From QVMG01 sp032073245 (GTDB taxonomy: Bacteria > Bacteroidota > Bacteroidia > Bacteroidales > Tannerellaceae): a stretch of DNA of 64,000 bases. This document shows, in pieces, positions 45,184 to 51,975 of the stretch. The notes beneath the pieces were generated by a model. It saw nothing but the letters and a program-made list of their open reading frames with translations. It did no database searches and was not told the DNA's origin. Each line of letters starts with the position of its first letter. The stretch's first letter is position 1. The stretch is from contig DAMANX010000003.1 of NCBI GenBank assembly GCA_032073245.1, forward strand, positions 1 through 64,000. The letters are read 5' to 3'. The position numbers and the translations under genes are program-made.

Positions 45184-45762
45184 CTATTTCTTCTTTGTCT
45201 TTGTGGCAGGTTTAACTATATTTCTTAAACTATCTGTTTCTGCTTTCAGCTCCCTTATGACGATACTTTTCCTATAATACTCACTGTTTAATACCGCATA
45301 ATCATTCTGCTGTTTCATGCTAAATAGAGTTAGAATAAAAACCAGTAAACCAAGTATAGAAATGTAGATAGTTGTTTTTCTAATCTTGAAAAACTTGAAA
45401 TTCAGAAAAGACTTATCCGGTTCTGGTTTTGATTCTACTTTATTTTCGGATTGCTTTTCTGCGTTTTTCAGTATTCTGCATATATGGACAAGTACTTTAT
45501 ATACACCTTGATTGTCTTTTTCCAACTGCTCAATATTGCCATACATTACTTTGAAATGAGAATCACAATGCGATCCCAACCCTTGCAGACCTTTCTTAAA
45601 TAGTTCGGCAATTTGGTCTTTATTAGCCATGAGTTGAGCCATTATTTCAGCTTGTTCCTGTTTGGGAACAGTATCCTTCTGTTCCGTTAAATACCGGTTA
45701 ATTCTTTTTTCAATCTCCGATAACTTTTCCCATAGGGCATCGTTTGATACAGATTTATTCAT
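45184..45762 (-). CDS. Coiled-coil single-pass membrane protein of the mobilization locus
   Basis: 192 residues. A helical N-terminal part (about 5-100; LWEKLSEIEKRINRYLTEQ) predicts coiled coil. A polar linker precedes one transmembrane helix (about 131-149; TTIYISILGLLVFILTLFS), and a short coiled coil (about 155-180; SEYYRKSIVIRELKAETDSL) leads to a lysine-rich tail. No known family is recognised. It lies 30 bp after the relaxase gene in the same direction, so it is probably part of the mobilization operon and could tether the relaxosome to a helper coupling protein. That is inference. Confidence 0.65.
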   Translation of the reverse strand: MNKSVSNDALWEKLSEIEKRINRYLTEQKDTVPKQEQAEIMAQLMANKDQIAELFKKGLQGLGSHCDSHFKVMYGNIEQLEKDNQGVYKVLVHICRILKNAEKQSENKVESKPEPDKSFLNFKFFKIRKTTIYISILGLLVFILTLFSMKQQNDYAVLNSEYYRKSIVIRELKAETDSLRNIVKPATKTKKK

Positions 45763-45792
45763 ATTCTCAGTTTTAATTGTTATAAAATCGTT

Positions 45793-46743
45793 TTACCTGG
45801 TGATTCCCCTGCGTCTCTTGGGCTTCTTTTTCTTTTTTAAAGCCTGTTGGCGCAGTTGTTCCGCTTCATTTGCATCATTGTTCGATGGCTGAATATCGAA
45901 CACACCACCAACAGCTGATGCGATATCGGCAGCTCCCGATAGAACGCTATCCACAAGACTGCTGCCTGTATTTTTCGCTTCTGTTGAAACATCTATTCGT
46001 TGCTGTTCCTGAACATGATTATTCTCGTTTAGGATGGCATCCAGTTTTGAATAACTGAATTTCCTGTCCACGTCTGAACCCTTGAAAGAATACTCACCTT
46101 TCCTGAATGAGATACCCTGTATTTCATCTTTTTGTACTTTATACTTGTATTCTATGAATATTCCTTTTTGTTTCAAGGTATCTTCAAAGTGGTGCCAATT
46201 CTTGGTTTTAAGCAAGGCACCTTTAATTGCATGATAGATTTCATATTTAGTCTGTTCGGCTCCCTTTAACTTCTGAACATTGACGTTCTCTTTACCTGTG
46301 CCATAGGTCAGGTTGTATTTATCTTTAAGCTGTTTGCACACTTTCTCGTTCCGGTAACGATCATTCTTATCGGATATAGTTTTGCCGTTATAATCCACCC
46401 GGTTAAACACAATATGACAGTGTGGATGGCTTGTGTTGCTGTGGCGTACAATAAGGTACTGGGTGTTCTTGATTCCCATTGCTTGCATATACTCTTTGGC
46501 TAATTGCTCCATAAAGTGATCAGTCATTCGCTCTTTATCATCAGGAGAAAATGAAAGCGGGATATGCCCGACGCATTTCGAGAGTTTCGGGTTAAGTAAA
46601 CTTTGCATATAAAAGCTATTAATAATGGATTTTGTGTCGGTTTCCAATACCCCTTCACTTGCCAAAATCTTTGCTTCTTTGCCGTCTAAAACGTACGAAA
46701 TGCACCCTTTAAAGCTTCTTCCTTTTACTATTTTTCCAATCAT
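45793..46743 (-). CDS. mobA: Relaxase/mobilization nuclease (MobA/VirD2-type)
   Basis: 316 residues. The catalytic Tyr region is near the N-terminus (GCISYVLDGKEAKIL). The metal-binding three-histidine motif is SHPHCHIVFNRVDYNGKTIS. The rest of the relaxase domain (KAKG-type GAEQTKYEIYHAIKGALL) and a C-terminal basic tail (KKKKKPKRRRG) complete it. It nicks oriT and leads the strand into a helper's transfer channel. The start lies 35 bp inside the mobC gene. Confidence 0.88.
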   Translation of the reverse strand: MIGKIVKGRSFKGCISYVLDGKEAKILASEGVLETDTKSIINSFYMQSLLNPKLSKCVGHIPLSFSPDDKERMTDHFMEQLAKEYMQAMGIKNTQYLIVRHSNTSHPHCHIVFNRVDYNGKTISDKNDRYRNEKVCKQLKDKYNLTYGTGKENVNVQKLKGAEQTKYEIYHAIKGALLKTKNWHHFEDTLKQKGIFIEYKYKVQKDEIQGISFRKGEYSFKGSDVDRKFSYSKLDAILNENNHVQEQQRIDVSTEAKNTGSSLVDSVLSGAADIASAVGGVFDIQPSNNDANEAEQLRQQALKKKKKPKRRRGITR

Positions 46744-47104
46744 CCGACAGTTTATTAATGACGTTTTTGATAGTTTGAAGGAGAGGTAAAGCCTCGTTTT
46801 CCAGCCTATTTGCGCTTAAAAACTTAGCTGTTTTCGTGAGTTGGTTAAGGTTGTTTCCCATATTCGATAGGCTCCGAAGCAAATCTAATTCTTCTTTTTT
46901 CAATGGTTCTTTAATTTCACCACTGAGAACCGCATCATGACAATACACACTAACAGGAAGCCCGGCTTTAGCTGCCCGATGCCGGATGGCATATAGCTCC
47001 GGCTCGGAGAAGCAAACACCTATGGTCTTGCTCTTCCGACTGACGGAACTCTTTTTCGGTCGTCCGCCTTTCTTCCTGTTAGTATTTGGATTGTCTGCTT
47101 TCAA
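46709..47104 (-). CDS. mobC: MobC-like relaxosome accessory protein
   Basis: 131 residues. Basic N-terminus (KGGRPKKSSVSRKSK), a ribbon-helix-helix-like segment (TIGVCFSEPELYAIRHRAAK) and the MobC signature LLRSLSNMGNNLNQLTKTA. It binds oriT and helps the relaxase open the DNA. The candidate oriT lies directly upstream, and the gene overlaps the relaxase gene by 35 bp. Confidence 0.82.
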   Translation of the reverse strand: MKADNPNTNRKKGGRPKKSSVSRKSKTIGVCFSEPELYAIRHRAAKAGLPVSVYCHDAVLSGEIKEPLKKEELDLLRSLSNMGNNLNQLTKTAKFLSANRLENEALPLLQTIKNVINKLSDDWKNSKRKKL

Positions 47105-47139
47105 ATCTCTATCTGCTTTTATCTATGGATTAATAGCTA

Positions 47140-47260
47140 TTAATAATGGTCAGCGACCAAAACTGCGACCAACGGGAGCGGTTTTTCCTTTGGCGATCAG
47201 CCAAAGCGAGGGTTTTGATGCAATCAAAACATAACCTCGCTCCGCTAAATCGGGCATGCA
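47140..47260. other. Candidate origin of transfer (oriT) with nested hairpins
   Basis: Directly upstream of mobC. TTTGGC (47189-47194) pairs with GCCAAA (47200-47205). AGCGAGG (47205-47211) pairs with CCTCGCT (47235-47241), enclosing a perfect 8-bp stem GTTTTGAT/ATCAAAAC (47212-47219 with 47223-47230). Two GCGACCAA-like copies lie at 47153 and 47165. Nested inverted repeats just upstream of mob genes are characteristic of oriT. The nick site is not identified. Confidence 0.55.
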
Positions 47261-47337
47261 ATGCTCTTTTTAGAAAAGTAAGCCGTAAATTATATACAGG
47301 CTTACCGTTCCCAGAATAGATCTTCGGATAAACAGAC

Positions 47338-47676
47338 CTATTCTTCTTCATCGTAATAATCCTGCGCTTCATTATCATTCTCAATTTTGTTCAATCTTCT
47401 TTCTTTCATTGATTCAGAAAACTTGCGTTCTTCTTCCTCATGGAAATTATTCAGCAGTTCCCTGTACGTTTCAATGTGACGGGTAATGATGGAATCTGCC
47501 AGAGAAGAGGTTGTTAAATAATGCGTGGTTTTAAATAGCAGAGTGATTCTTTTTAAACGTCGGTGTGTTTCCGGACTCACATACACCGCATACCGCCCCC
47601 TGATCCGTTTCTCCTGACAATAGGTTTCAATATATTCCTCTATTGAAATCTTTTTTTGTTTCTTTTTTGAACTCAT
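47338..47676 (-). CDS. DUF3408-family protein
   Basis: 112 residues. The segment GRYAVYVSPETHRRLKRITLLF, followed by SSLADSIITRHIETYRELLN, matches the DUF3408 pattern found in Bacteroidetes conjugative and mobilizable elements. It has a lysine-rich N-terminus and an acidic tail. The predicted ribbon-helix-helix-like fold suggests DNA binding, perhaps at oriT or a nearby promoter. Function is not established. Confidence 0.7.
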   Translation of the reverse strand: MSSKKKQKKISIEEYIETYCQEKRIRGRYAVYVSPETHRRLKRITLLFKTTHYLTTSSLADSIITRHIETYRELLNNFHEEEERKFSESMKERRLNKIENDNEAQDYYDEEE

Positions 47677-48280
47677 TTTTCAAACATTTAAAGTGTTAGA
47701 CATTTAAACCTGTACCGGATTAAATACAGAGTCCGGTATTGGCTTTATTAATTATTTCTGAATTTATTCCAATACAGGTTATGATATTATCGTCAGTAGT
47801 TATGCCTTTTACTATTTCATAACTGAACAGATTATTTCATCCTGTTTTGAAGTCAGTTTCGGAACAAATAAAGAACTAATAATTGATTGATAAGCATTTA
47901 CGGATTTTGTTGCTATAACTTGCAACAACTTTCTACTTTAACTGTGTGGTTAACGGTTCAAATTTCAATGATTTGCAATAAGACGAAGAGAACTATGTAA
48001 ATGATGATTTCCTAACTATTTTCTCGTTGGAACTTTTAGGCTAAAGTAGACTTATTATACCTAAATGATGACTTATATCGTCACGCGGTTTCCAATCCAT
48101 TGAAGTATCATTTTTTCTGTTTTACTTCGTAGAGAAAGGCAAAAAAATGGCATGACTTTGAAGCCACTTGCTTCCAATTCAGTGCCACATGCTGCCACCT
48201 CATATAAAATTTGAATTTTATAATTATTCATATTATATATTTGAGGCAAAACTGAAATTATAAACTTAAAATATATAGTT
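47677..48280. other. Non-coding region between divergent mob and HTH operons
   Basis: No gene seen in 604 bp. It contains interleaved inverted repeats: AACCTGT (47707-47713) with ACAGGTT (47774-47780), ACCGGA (47714-47719) with TCCGGT (47732-47737), and TATTGG (47737-47742) with CCAATA (47769-47774). This may be an operator upstream of the DUF3408/mob genes. A plus-strand promoter lies at its right end. I see no iterons that would mark a replication origin. Confidence 0.5.
48210..48243 (+). promoter_or_regulatory. Promoter of the HTH gene pair
   Basis: TATATTTG (48236-48243) matches the -7 consensus. TTTG (48210-48213) is a -33 element 22 bp upstream, slightly longer than usual. The ATG is at 48281. 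Confidence 0.5.
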
Positions 48281-48598
48281 ATGAAAATTATTAATATCGA
48301 TGCTCAAACATTTGAGGAGATGATAGAAAAATTTAATGCATTCACCCGAAAGGTGGATAGCATCTGTGATAGACATAGAGATAAGGGATTGCAAGATTGG
48401 ATAGATAATCAGGATGTATGCACAATTTTGAATATATCCAAACGATCTCTACAAACTTATCGGGATAATGGAACACTGCCTTACACACAAATTGGACACA
48501 AAATGTATTATAAACCCGAAGATATTGAAAAGATAATGCCTCTCATTGCCCAAAGGGAAAAAGATAAACGAATTAAAAGAAAGGAGAGAAACATATGA
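48281..48598 (+). CDS. Helix-turn-helix protein, excisionase-like (HTH_17)
   Basis: 105 residues. A helical N-terminus is followed by a MerR/excisionase-type winged helix: WIDNQDVCTILNISKRSLQTYRDNGTLPYTQIGHKMYYKPEDIEKI. Paired HTH proteins of this kind regulate excision and mobilization in Bacteroidetes elements. The stop overlaps the next gene by 4 bp (ATGA). Confidence 0.82.
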   Translation: MKIINIDAQTFEEMIEKFNAFTRKVDSICDRHRDKGLQDWIDNQDVCTILNISKRSLQTYRDNGTLPYTQIGHKMYYKPEDIEKIMPLIAQREKDKRIKRKERNI

Positions 48599-48894
48599 AT
48601 GAAAATGATTTAATCACAAAAGACCATCAATGGGTCGCTTCGTTTTTTTGCTCATTGGAGCGAATGTTGGACGGTATTGAGAATGTGACAAATAATTATC
48701 GACCAACATTGGGAGGGGAGCGCTTCCTGACGGATAAAGAGGTATCGGAAAGGCTCAAACTTAGCCGTCGTGTCTTACAGGATTACCGGAATGAAGGGAG
48801 AATACCTTATTGTAAGCTGGGAGGGAAAATCCTTTACCGAGAGTCGGATATACAAAAGCTTCTGGATGAAGGTTATCGGAATGCCTGGAAATGA
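48595..48894 (+). CDS. Second helix-turn-helix protein, excisionase-like (HTH_17)
   Basis: 99 residues with the same fold as the gene before it: FLTDKEVSERLKLSRRVLQDYRNEGRIPYCKLGGKILYRESDIQKLL. The N-terminal 40 residues are helical and may mediate dimerisation. Either protein could be the element's directionality factor; sequence alone does not say which. Confidence 0.82.
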   Translation: MNENDLITKDHQWVASFFCSLERMLDGIENVTNNYRPTLGGERFLTDKEVSERLKLSRRVLQDYRNEGRIPYCKLGGKILYRESDIQKLLDEGYRNAWK

Positions 48895-49095
48895 ATATTC
48901 ACAAATTAAATATTTTTTCCCTTTTTCTCTGATAAACCATTCTTCGGTAGGTGATAAGAAATAAGGCAAGCCTTTCTCAAAATTTACTCTTTTCTGCAAG
49001 AAAAGGAAGAAATTTTGAAGAAACCCATCAGGGCTTGGGCTTGAAGTTTTCTTATCTCCTATCATTTTTGTGTTCAGATAAAAAGGAAGTCTATA

Positions 49096-49133
49096 AAAAA
49101 TGGCGAGTGAATAATACCCGCCATTTTATTTTG
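49096..49133. terminator. Terminator between the HTH genes and the RhuM-Fic gene
   Basis: AAAATGGCG (49096-49104) pairs with CGCCATTTT (49118-49126) around a 13-nt loop, followed by a T-rich plus-strand tail. A second near-palindrome, GGTCGAAATTTTCGACC (49134-49150), follows directly. The 200 bp before it hold no gene. Confidence 0.7.
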
Positions 49134-49173
49134 TGGTCGAAATTTTCGACCGCTATATTAAGACATAATCAAC

Positions 49174-50157
49174 TTAGTTATTCCTGTTTATCAAATTCAC
49201 AACCACTTTAACCATCACATCTTTCTCCTCTGTACGGCTTTCGGCAATCATTAGAGTTAATGCCACAAGAGTGTTGTTTTCTATCAGTCTCGAACCATCA
49301 GCTTTGTAGAGAATGCCATTATTTTCCAGAAACCATAGAAAAAGGAAAGCAGCAATCCGCTTATTCCCATCACTGAATGAGTGGTTTTTAACTACCAGAT
49401 ACAACAACATGGCTGCTTTCTCTTCTACACTCGGATAGAGGTCTTTCTCGTCGAAGGTTTGGTAGATGGTGTTGATAGAGCTTTGGAAAGATTCATCTTT
49501 TTCATTACCGAATAGCTTTCCACTGCCAAACTTTTTACGTAGGACATCTATGGCTTCCATTGCATTCTCATAAGTAGCCCGGAAAGGCTCTTTTATTGTT
49601 GTATTATCAATTTCAAGTGACTGGTAATCGTACTTATCCAGCGTATCAAGGGCGTAGGTGTAATCTGTAATTACTTGTAGTAATCCTGTTGCTTCATCAG
49701 CAGAGAGTTCTGTCTGGTGAATAACATTCGATAACAACTTGACTGTCTGTTTCAAATCATCGTACTGCTGCAATTTGATTTTTTCATTAACGGCATAGCC
49801 TTTTACAAGGTATTCTTTTAGCACTTTGTTTGCCCAGATACGGAATTGTGTACCTCGTTTGGAATTTACCCTATAACCCACAGAAATAATCATATCCAAG
49901 TTGTAGTATAAAATATTACGAGATACTTTTCTTTCCCCTTCCATTTGAACTTGTGCAATTTTTGCACAAGTTTCTTTTTCGTCTAATTCTTCTGATTTAT
50001 AAATATTCCGAATGTGCCTCAATACGGATGTTCTGTCAGTTTTAAAAAGTTTCGACATTTGGTATTGGTCTAACCAAACAGTTTCTCCCTCTAACTTTAC
50101 TTCTAATTGGGTGTTCCCGTCTGGGCTTTGATATATTATAATTTCTCCTTTATTCAT
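49174..50157 (-). CDS. RhuM-family protein with C-terminal Fic/Doc domain
   Basis: 327 residues from the start at 50157 (MNKGEIIIYQSPDG), the form usual for the family; an in-frame Met 19 codons upstream is unlikely. The N-terminal RhuM domain (about 1-130) contains TVWLDQYQMSKLFKTDRTSV, NILYYNLDMIISVGYRVNS and GTQFRIWANKVLKEYL. The C-terminal part (about 190-320) is Doc/Fic-like, with HSFSDGNKRIAAFLFL holding the complete H-x-F-x-D-G-N-K-R motif. Such proteins are common on islands and may be a toxin or AMP-transferase; the substrate is unknown. It lies 89 bp after the integrase in the same direction. Confidence 0.82.
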   Translation of the reverse strand: MNKGEIIIYQSPDGNTQLEVKLEGETVWLDQYQMSKLFKTDRTSVLRHIRNIYKSEELDEKETCAKIAQVQMEGERKVSRNILYYNLDMIISVGYRVNSKRGTQFRIWANKVLKEYLVKGYAVNEKIKLQQYDDLKQTVKLLSNVIHQTELSADEATGLLQVITDYTYALDTLDKYDYQSLEIDNTTIKEPFRATYENAMEAIDVLRKKFGSGKLFGNEKDESFQSSINTIYQTFDEKDLYPSVEEKAAMLLYLVVKNHSFSDGNKRIAAFLFLWFLENNGILYKADGSRLIENNTLVALTLMIAESRTEEKDVMVKVVVNLINRNN

Positions 50158-50246
50158 ATTTATTGTTTTTTGAACTGCCGCAAGTTTTACGACAGTTCGA
50201 ATTTTTATCCTCAAATATAATGATTGTCAATTGATTCAATCCTATT

Positions 50247-51515
50247 TCAAGTTTTTTTATTCACTCCTAATTTTGACAAGATAGCATCTACATTGTCCAT
50301 ATCCTCCGCAATGCTCTGATCCAGTATGCGTGCATAGTGTTGAGTCATTCGGGTGGAAGAATGACCAAGCATTTTTGCTACGTTCTCCATAGATACTTTA
50401 TTGGCTAAAAAGACAGAAGTCGCCGCCGTATGCCGGGCAACATGGCTTGAGATTCGCTTGTTAATTCCGCACAAATCAGCCACTTCCTTCAGATAAGCAT
50501 TCATCTTCTGATTAGTTGGAACAGGTAAAAGTTGGCCGCGTAGCTGGCACTCTTTATCATCTTTGTATTTTTCCAAAAGGATTTGGGGAACCTGAAGCAA
50601 AGGAATATTACACATATTGTTTGTCTTTTCACGGGGCTTACGTATCCACATACGCCCACTGGTATCTTTTACAATGTGTTCCTCTCTTAAACCTTTTACA
50701 TCAACAAATGCCAACCCACTAAATGCACAAAACACAAATACATCCCTGACCTGTGAAAGACGTTTATTAGGCAGTTCTTTGTTGATGATGGTGTTTAATT
50801 CATCCATCGTAAGAAAATCCACATGCACCTCATCCAAATGAAACTTAATACTTGCAAATGGGTCTTTCTGTATCCAGTCATTAGCCAAAGCAATACGGAT
50901 TACCTTTTTGAATATCTTCAAATGTTTGATAGTAGAATTATTGTTACAGCCCCTTTCCGTCTTTAAGTAGGTTTCATATTGACGGATAAAATTCTCATTG
51001 AGTTTATTCAACGGAATATCTTCTCTATCTAATTCTTTTTTCATAAACTCTTGTAGAAACTTTAAAGAAGCATCAAATTTGTAGATAGTAGACGGAGAGT
51101 ATTCCGTATTAACTAGCTTTCGACAACGCTCATTGTGTTCGGTGTGTATTTCAACTAATGTTTTACCTTCATCCTCTTTATTATTTCCCAAGAAAATGTC
51201 TTTAATAATTTGTGCAGAAATGGGTTTTCCGTCAATTTCTAATTCCCGATAGATTTGAAAGACTTTTGATTTAACGGCATCAATATACCGATTCAACTCT
51301 TGAGCCTTTTTGTCCTTGCCCTTACTTTTTTCTTTTGCCTGACTCCAAAGTGATGGCAACACACTTCCTTGCATAGTTAGGAGTACAGATTGCTTATTTG
51401 CTGTAATCCTCATGTAAACAGGCACTTCCCCGCTTTTTAATACATTTGATTTTCTCAAATAACACACTAAGCTAAAAGTAGCTCTGCTTTTACTTGTTTT
51501 TGTTTCCATAAACAT
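50247..51515 (-). CDS. int: Tyrosine recombinase (element integrase)
   Basis: 422 residues. An arm-binding N-terminal region (about 1-100), a SAM-like core-binding domain (about 110-215) and a catalytic domain (about 220-415). The catalytic residues seen are HVARHTAA (His-x-x-Arg), LGHSSTRMTQHYARI (His and nucleophile Tyr). The region where most relatives have the first Arg reads FCAFSGLAFVDVKGL without Arg, as in IntDOT-like enzymes. It lies next to tRNA-Leu and should integrate the element into its 3' end. The second Met at 51509 is an alternative start. Confidence 0.92.
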   Translation of the reverse strand: MFMETKTSKSRATFSLVCYLRKSNVLKSGEVPVYMRITANKQSVLLTMQGSVLPSLWSQAKEKSKGKDKKAQELNRYIDAVKSKVFQIYRELEIDGKPISAQIIKDIFLGNNKEDEGKTLVEIHTEHNERCRKLVNTEYSPSTIYKFDASLKFLQEFMKKELDREDIPLNKLNENFIRQYETYLKTERGCNNNSTIKHLKIFKKVIRIALANDWIQKDPFASIKFHLDEVHVDFLTMDELNTIINKELPNKRLSQVRDVFVFCAFSGLAFVDVKGLREEHIVKDTSGRMWIRKPREKTNNMCNIPLLQVPQILLEKYKDDKECQLRGQLLPVPTNQKMNAYLKEVADLCGINKRISSHVARHTAATSVFLANKVSMENVAKMLGHSSTRMTQHYARILDQSIAEDMDNVDAILSKLGVNKKT

Positions 51516-51600
51516 GAATTTTTTGGTTGTAAAACTAAAAATTTAACTCTAAAATCCACTTATGCAAAACACTGCATATCAGAACATTAAAACCCTTTCA

Positions 51601-51656
51601 GTGACTTATTCGTGTACCTGTTTTAAAAAAGAGGAATAGGTACACTGATAAGTCAC
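51601..51656. repeat. 19-bp inverted repeat near the right end; candidate integrase arm sites
   Basis: GTGACTTATTCGTGTACCT (51601-51619) pairs with AGGTACACTGATAAGTCAC (51638-51656) at 17 of 19 positions. The ATAAGTCAC core recurs at 38056-38064 near the left end. Paired arms next to the integrase and att core fit integrase or excisionase binding. Confidence 0.65.
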
Positions 51657-51664
51657 GATTTTAT

Positions 51665-51685
51665 TGCGGAAAACCGCATTTTTTT
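51665..51685 (+). terminator. Short terminator-like hairpin at the element's right end
   Basis: TGCGG-AAAA-CCGCA (51665-51678) is followed by seven T on the plus strand. There is no plus-strand gene just upstream, so it may insulate the att region from outside transcription. Confidence 0.55.
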
Positions 51686-51705
51686 GCTTTTTCGTATGTT
51701 TCAGG

Positions 51706-51747
51706 AAATAAAAAAATCCCTGAAAACCTATTGATTTTCAAGGATTT
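51706..51747 (-). terminator. Terminator of tRNA-Leu supplied by the element
   Basis: On the minus strand AAATCCTTGAAAA pairs with TTTTCAGGGATTT (51747-51735 with 51726-51714, one mismatch), followed by T-rich sequence. It lies 25 bp after the tRNA. A similar hairpin flanks the left att site. Confidence 0.75.
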
Positions 51748-51763
51748 GCAAGATTTTTCTTTT

Positions 51764-51793
51764 TCAAGTAGTGCGGCTGAAGGGACTCGAACC
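51764..51793. repeat. Right attachment site (attR), overlapping the tRNA-Leu 3' end
   Basis: The core GTGCGGCTGAAGG (51771-51783) is repeated at 37973-37985. On this side it is part of the functional tRNA gene, so integration leaves the tRNA intact. Confidence 0.8.
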
Positions 51794-51853
51794 CCCACGC
51801 CTCTCGGCACCAGATCCTAAGTCTGGCGTGGCTACCAATTACACCACAGCCGC
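51772..51853 (-). tRNA. tRNA-Leu, anticodon TAG
   Basis: Cloverleaf on the minus strand: acceptor GCGGCTG/CAGCCGC with discriminator A; anticodon stem CCAGA/TCTGG with loop CTTAGGA, giving anticodon TAG. The long variable arm (TGCCGAGAGGCG) is typical of class II tRNA-Leu, and the T-arm contains GGTTCGAGTCC. CCA is not encoded. The 3' end is the integration site of the mobilizable element. Confidence 0.95.
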
Positions 51854-51869
51854 TTGGGGTTTGCGGGGA

Positions 51870-51900
51870 CAAAGGTAAAGCTTTTTCAGGAATTAGCAAG
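51870..51900 (-). promoter_or_regulatory. Promoter of tRNA-Leu
   Basis: On the minus strand TACCTTTG (51870-51877) is an exact -7 element, and CTTG (51897-51900) lies 19 bp upstream. The tRNA begins 16 bp further on. Confidence 0.65.
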
Positions 51901-51975
51901 TAATATGACACTTTTTATTTCTAAGAATAAAAAGAGAGATGAATTTGGGATGAAAAAGCTGATGGATACCAGGAT

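Larger units (their letters stand above)
37973..51783. mobile_element. Integrative mobilizable element inserted in tRNA-Leu(TAG), carrying type II CBASS
   Basis: About 13.8 kb between two copies of a 13-bp direct repeat from the tRNA-Leu 3' end. Next to the tRNA are the integrase gene, then a RhuM-Fic gene, two HTH proteins, a DUF3408 gene, a candidate oriT, mobC- and mobA-type genes and a membrane coiled-coil protein. Cargo at the far end is SymE-like, MNT-HEPN, four CBASS genes and fic. No type IV secretion genes are present, so transfer would need a helper. No replication protein is recognised. The boundary on the left is supported only by the repeat and by the displaced terminator. Confidence 0.8.

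Noticed and set aside
47130..47384. 84-codon minus-strand frame between mobC and the DUF3408 gene
   Set aside because: It runs through the nested hairpins of the candidate oriT, overlaps the DUF3408 gene by 47 bp and has a composition unlike its neighbours.
47677..48280. Plasmid-type replication origin in the element
   Set aside because: No iterons, DnaA boxes in series or Rep gene are seen; only short interleaved inverted repeats.
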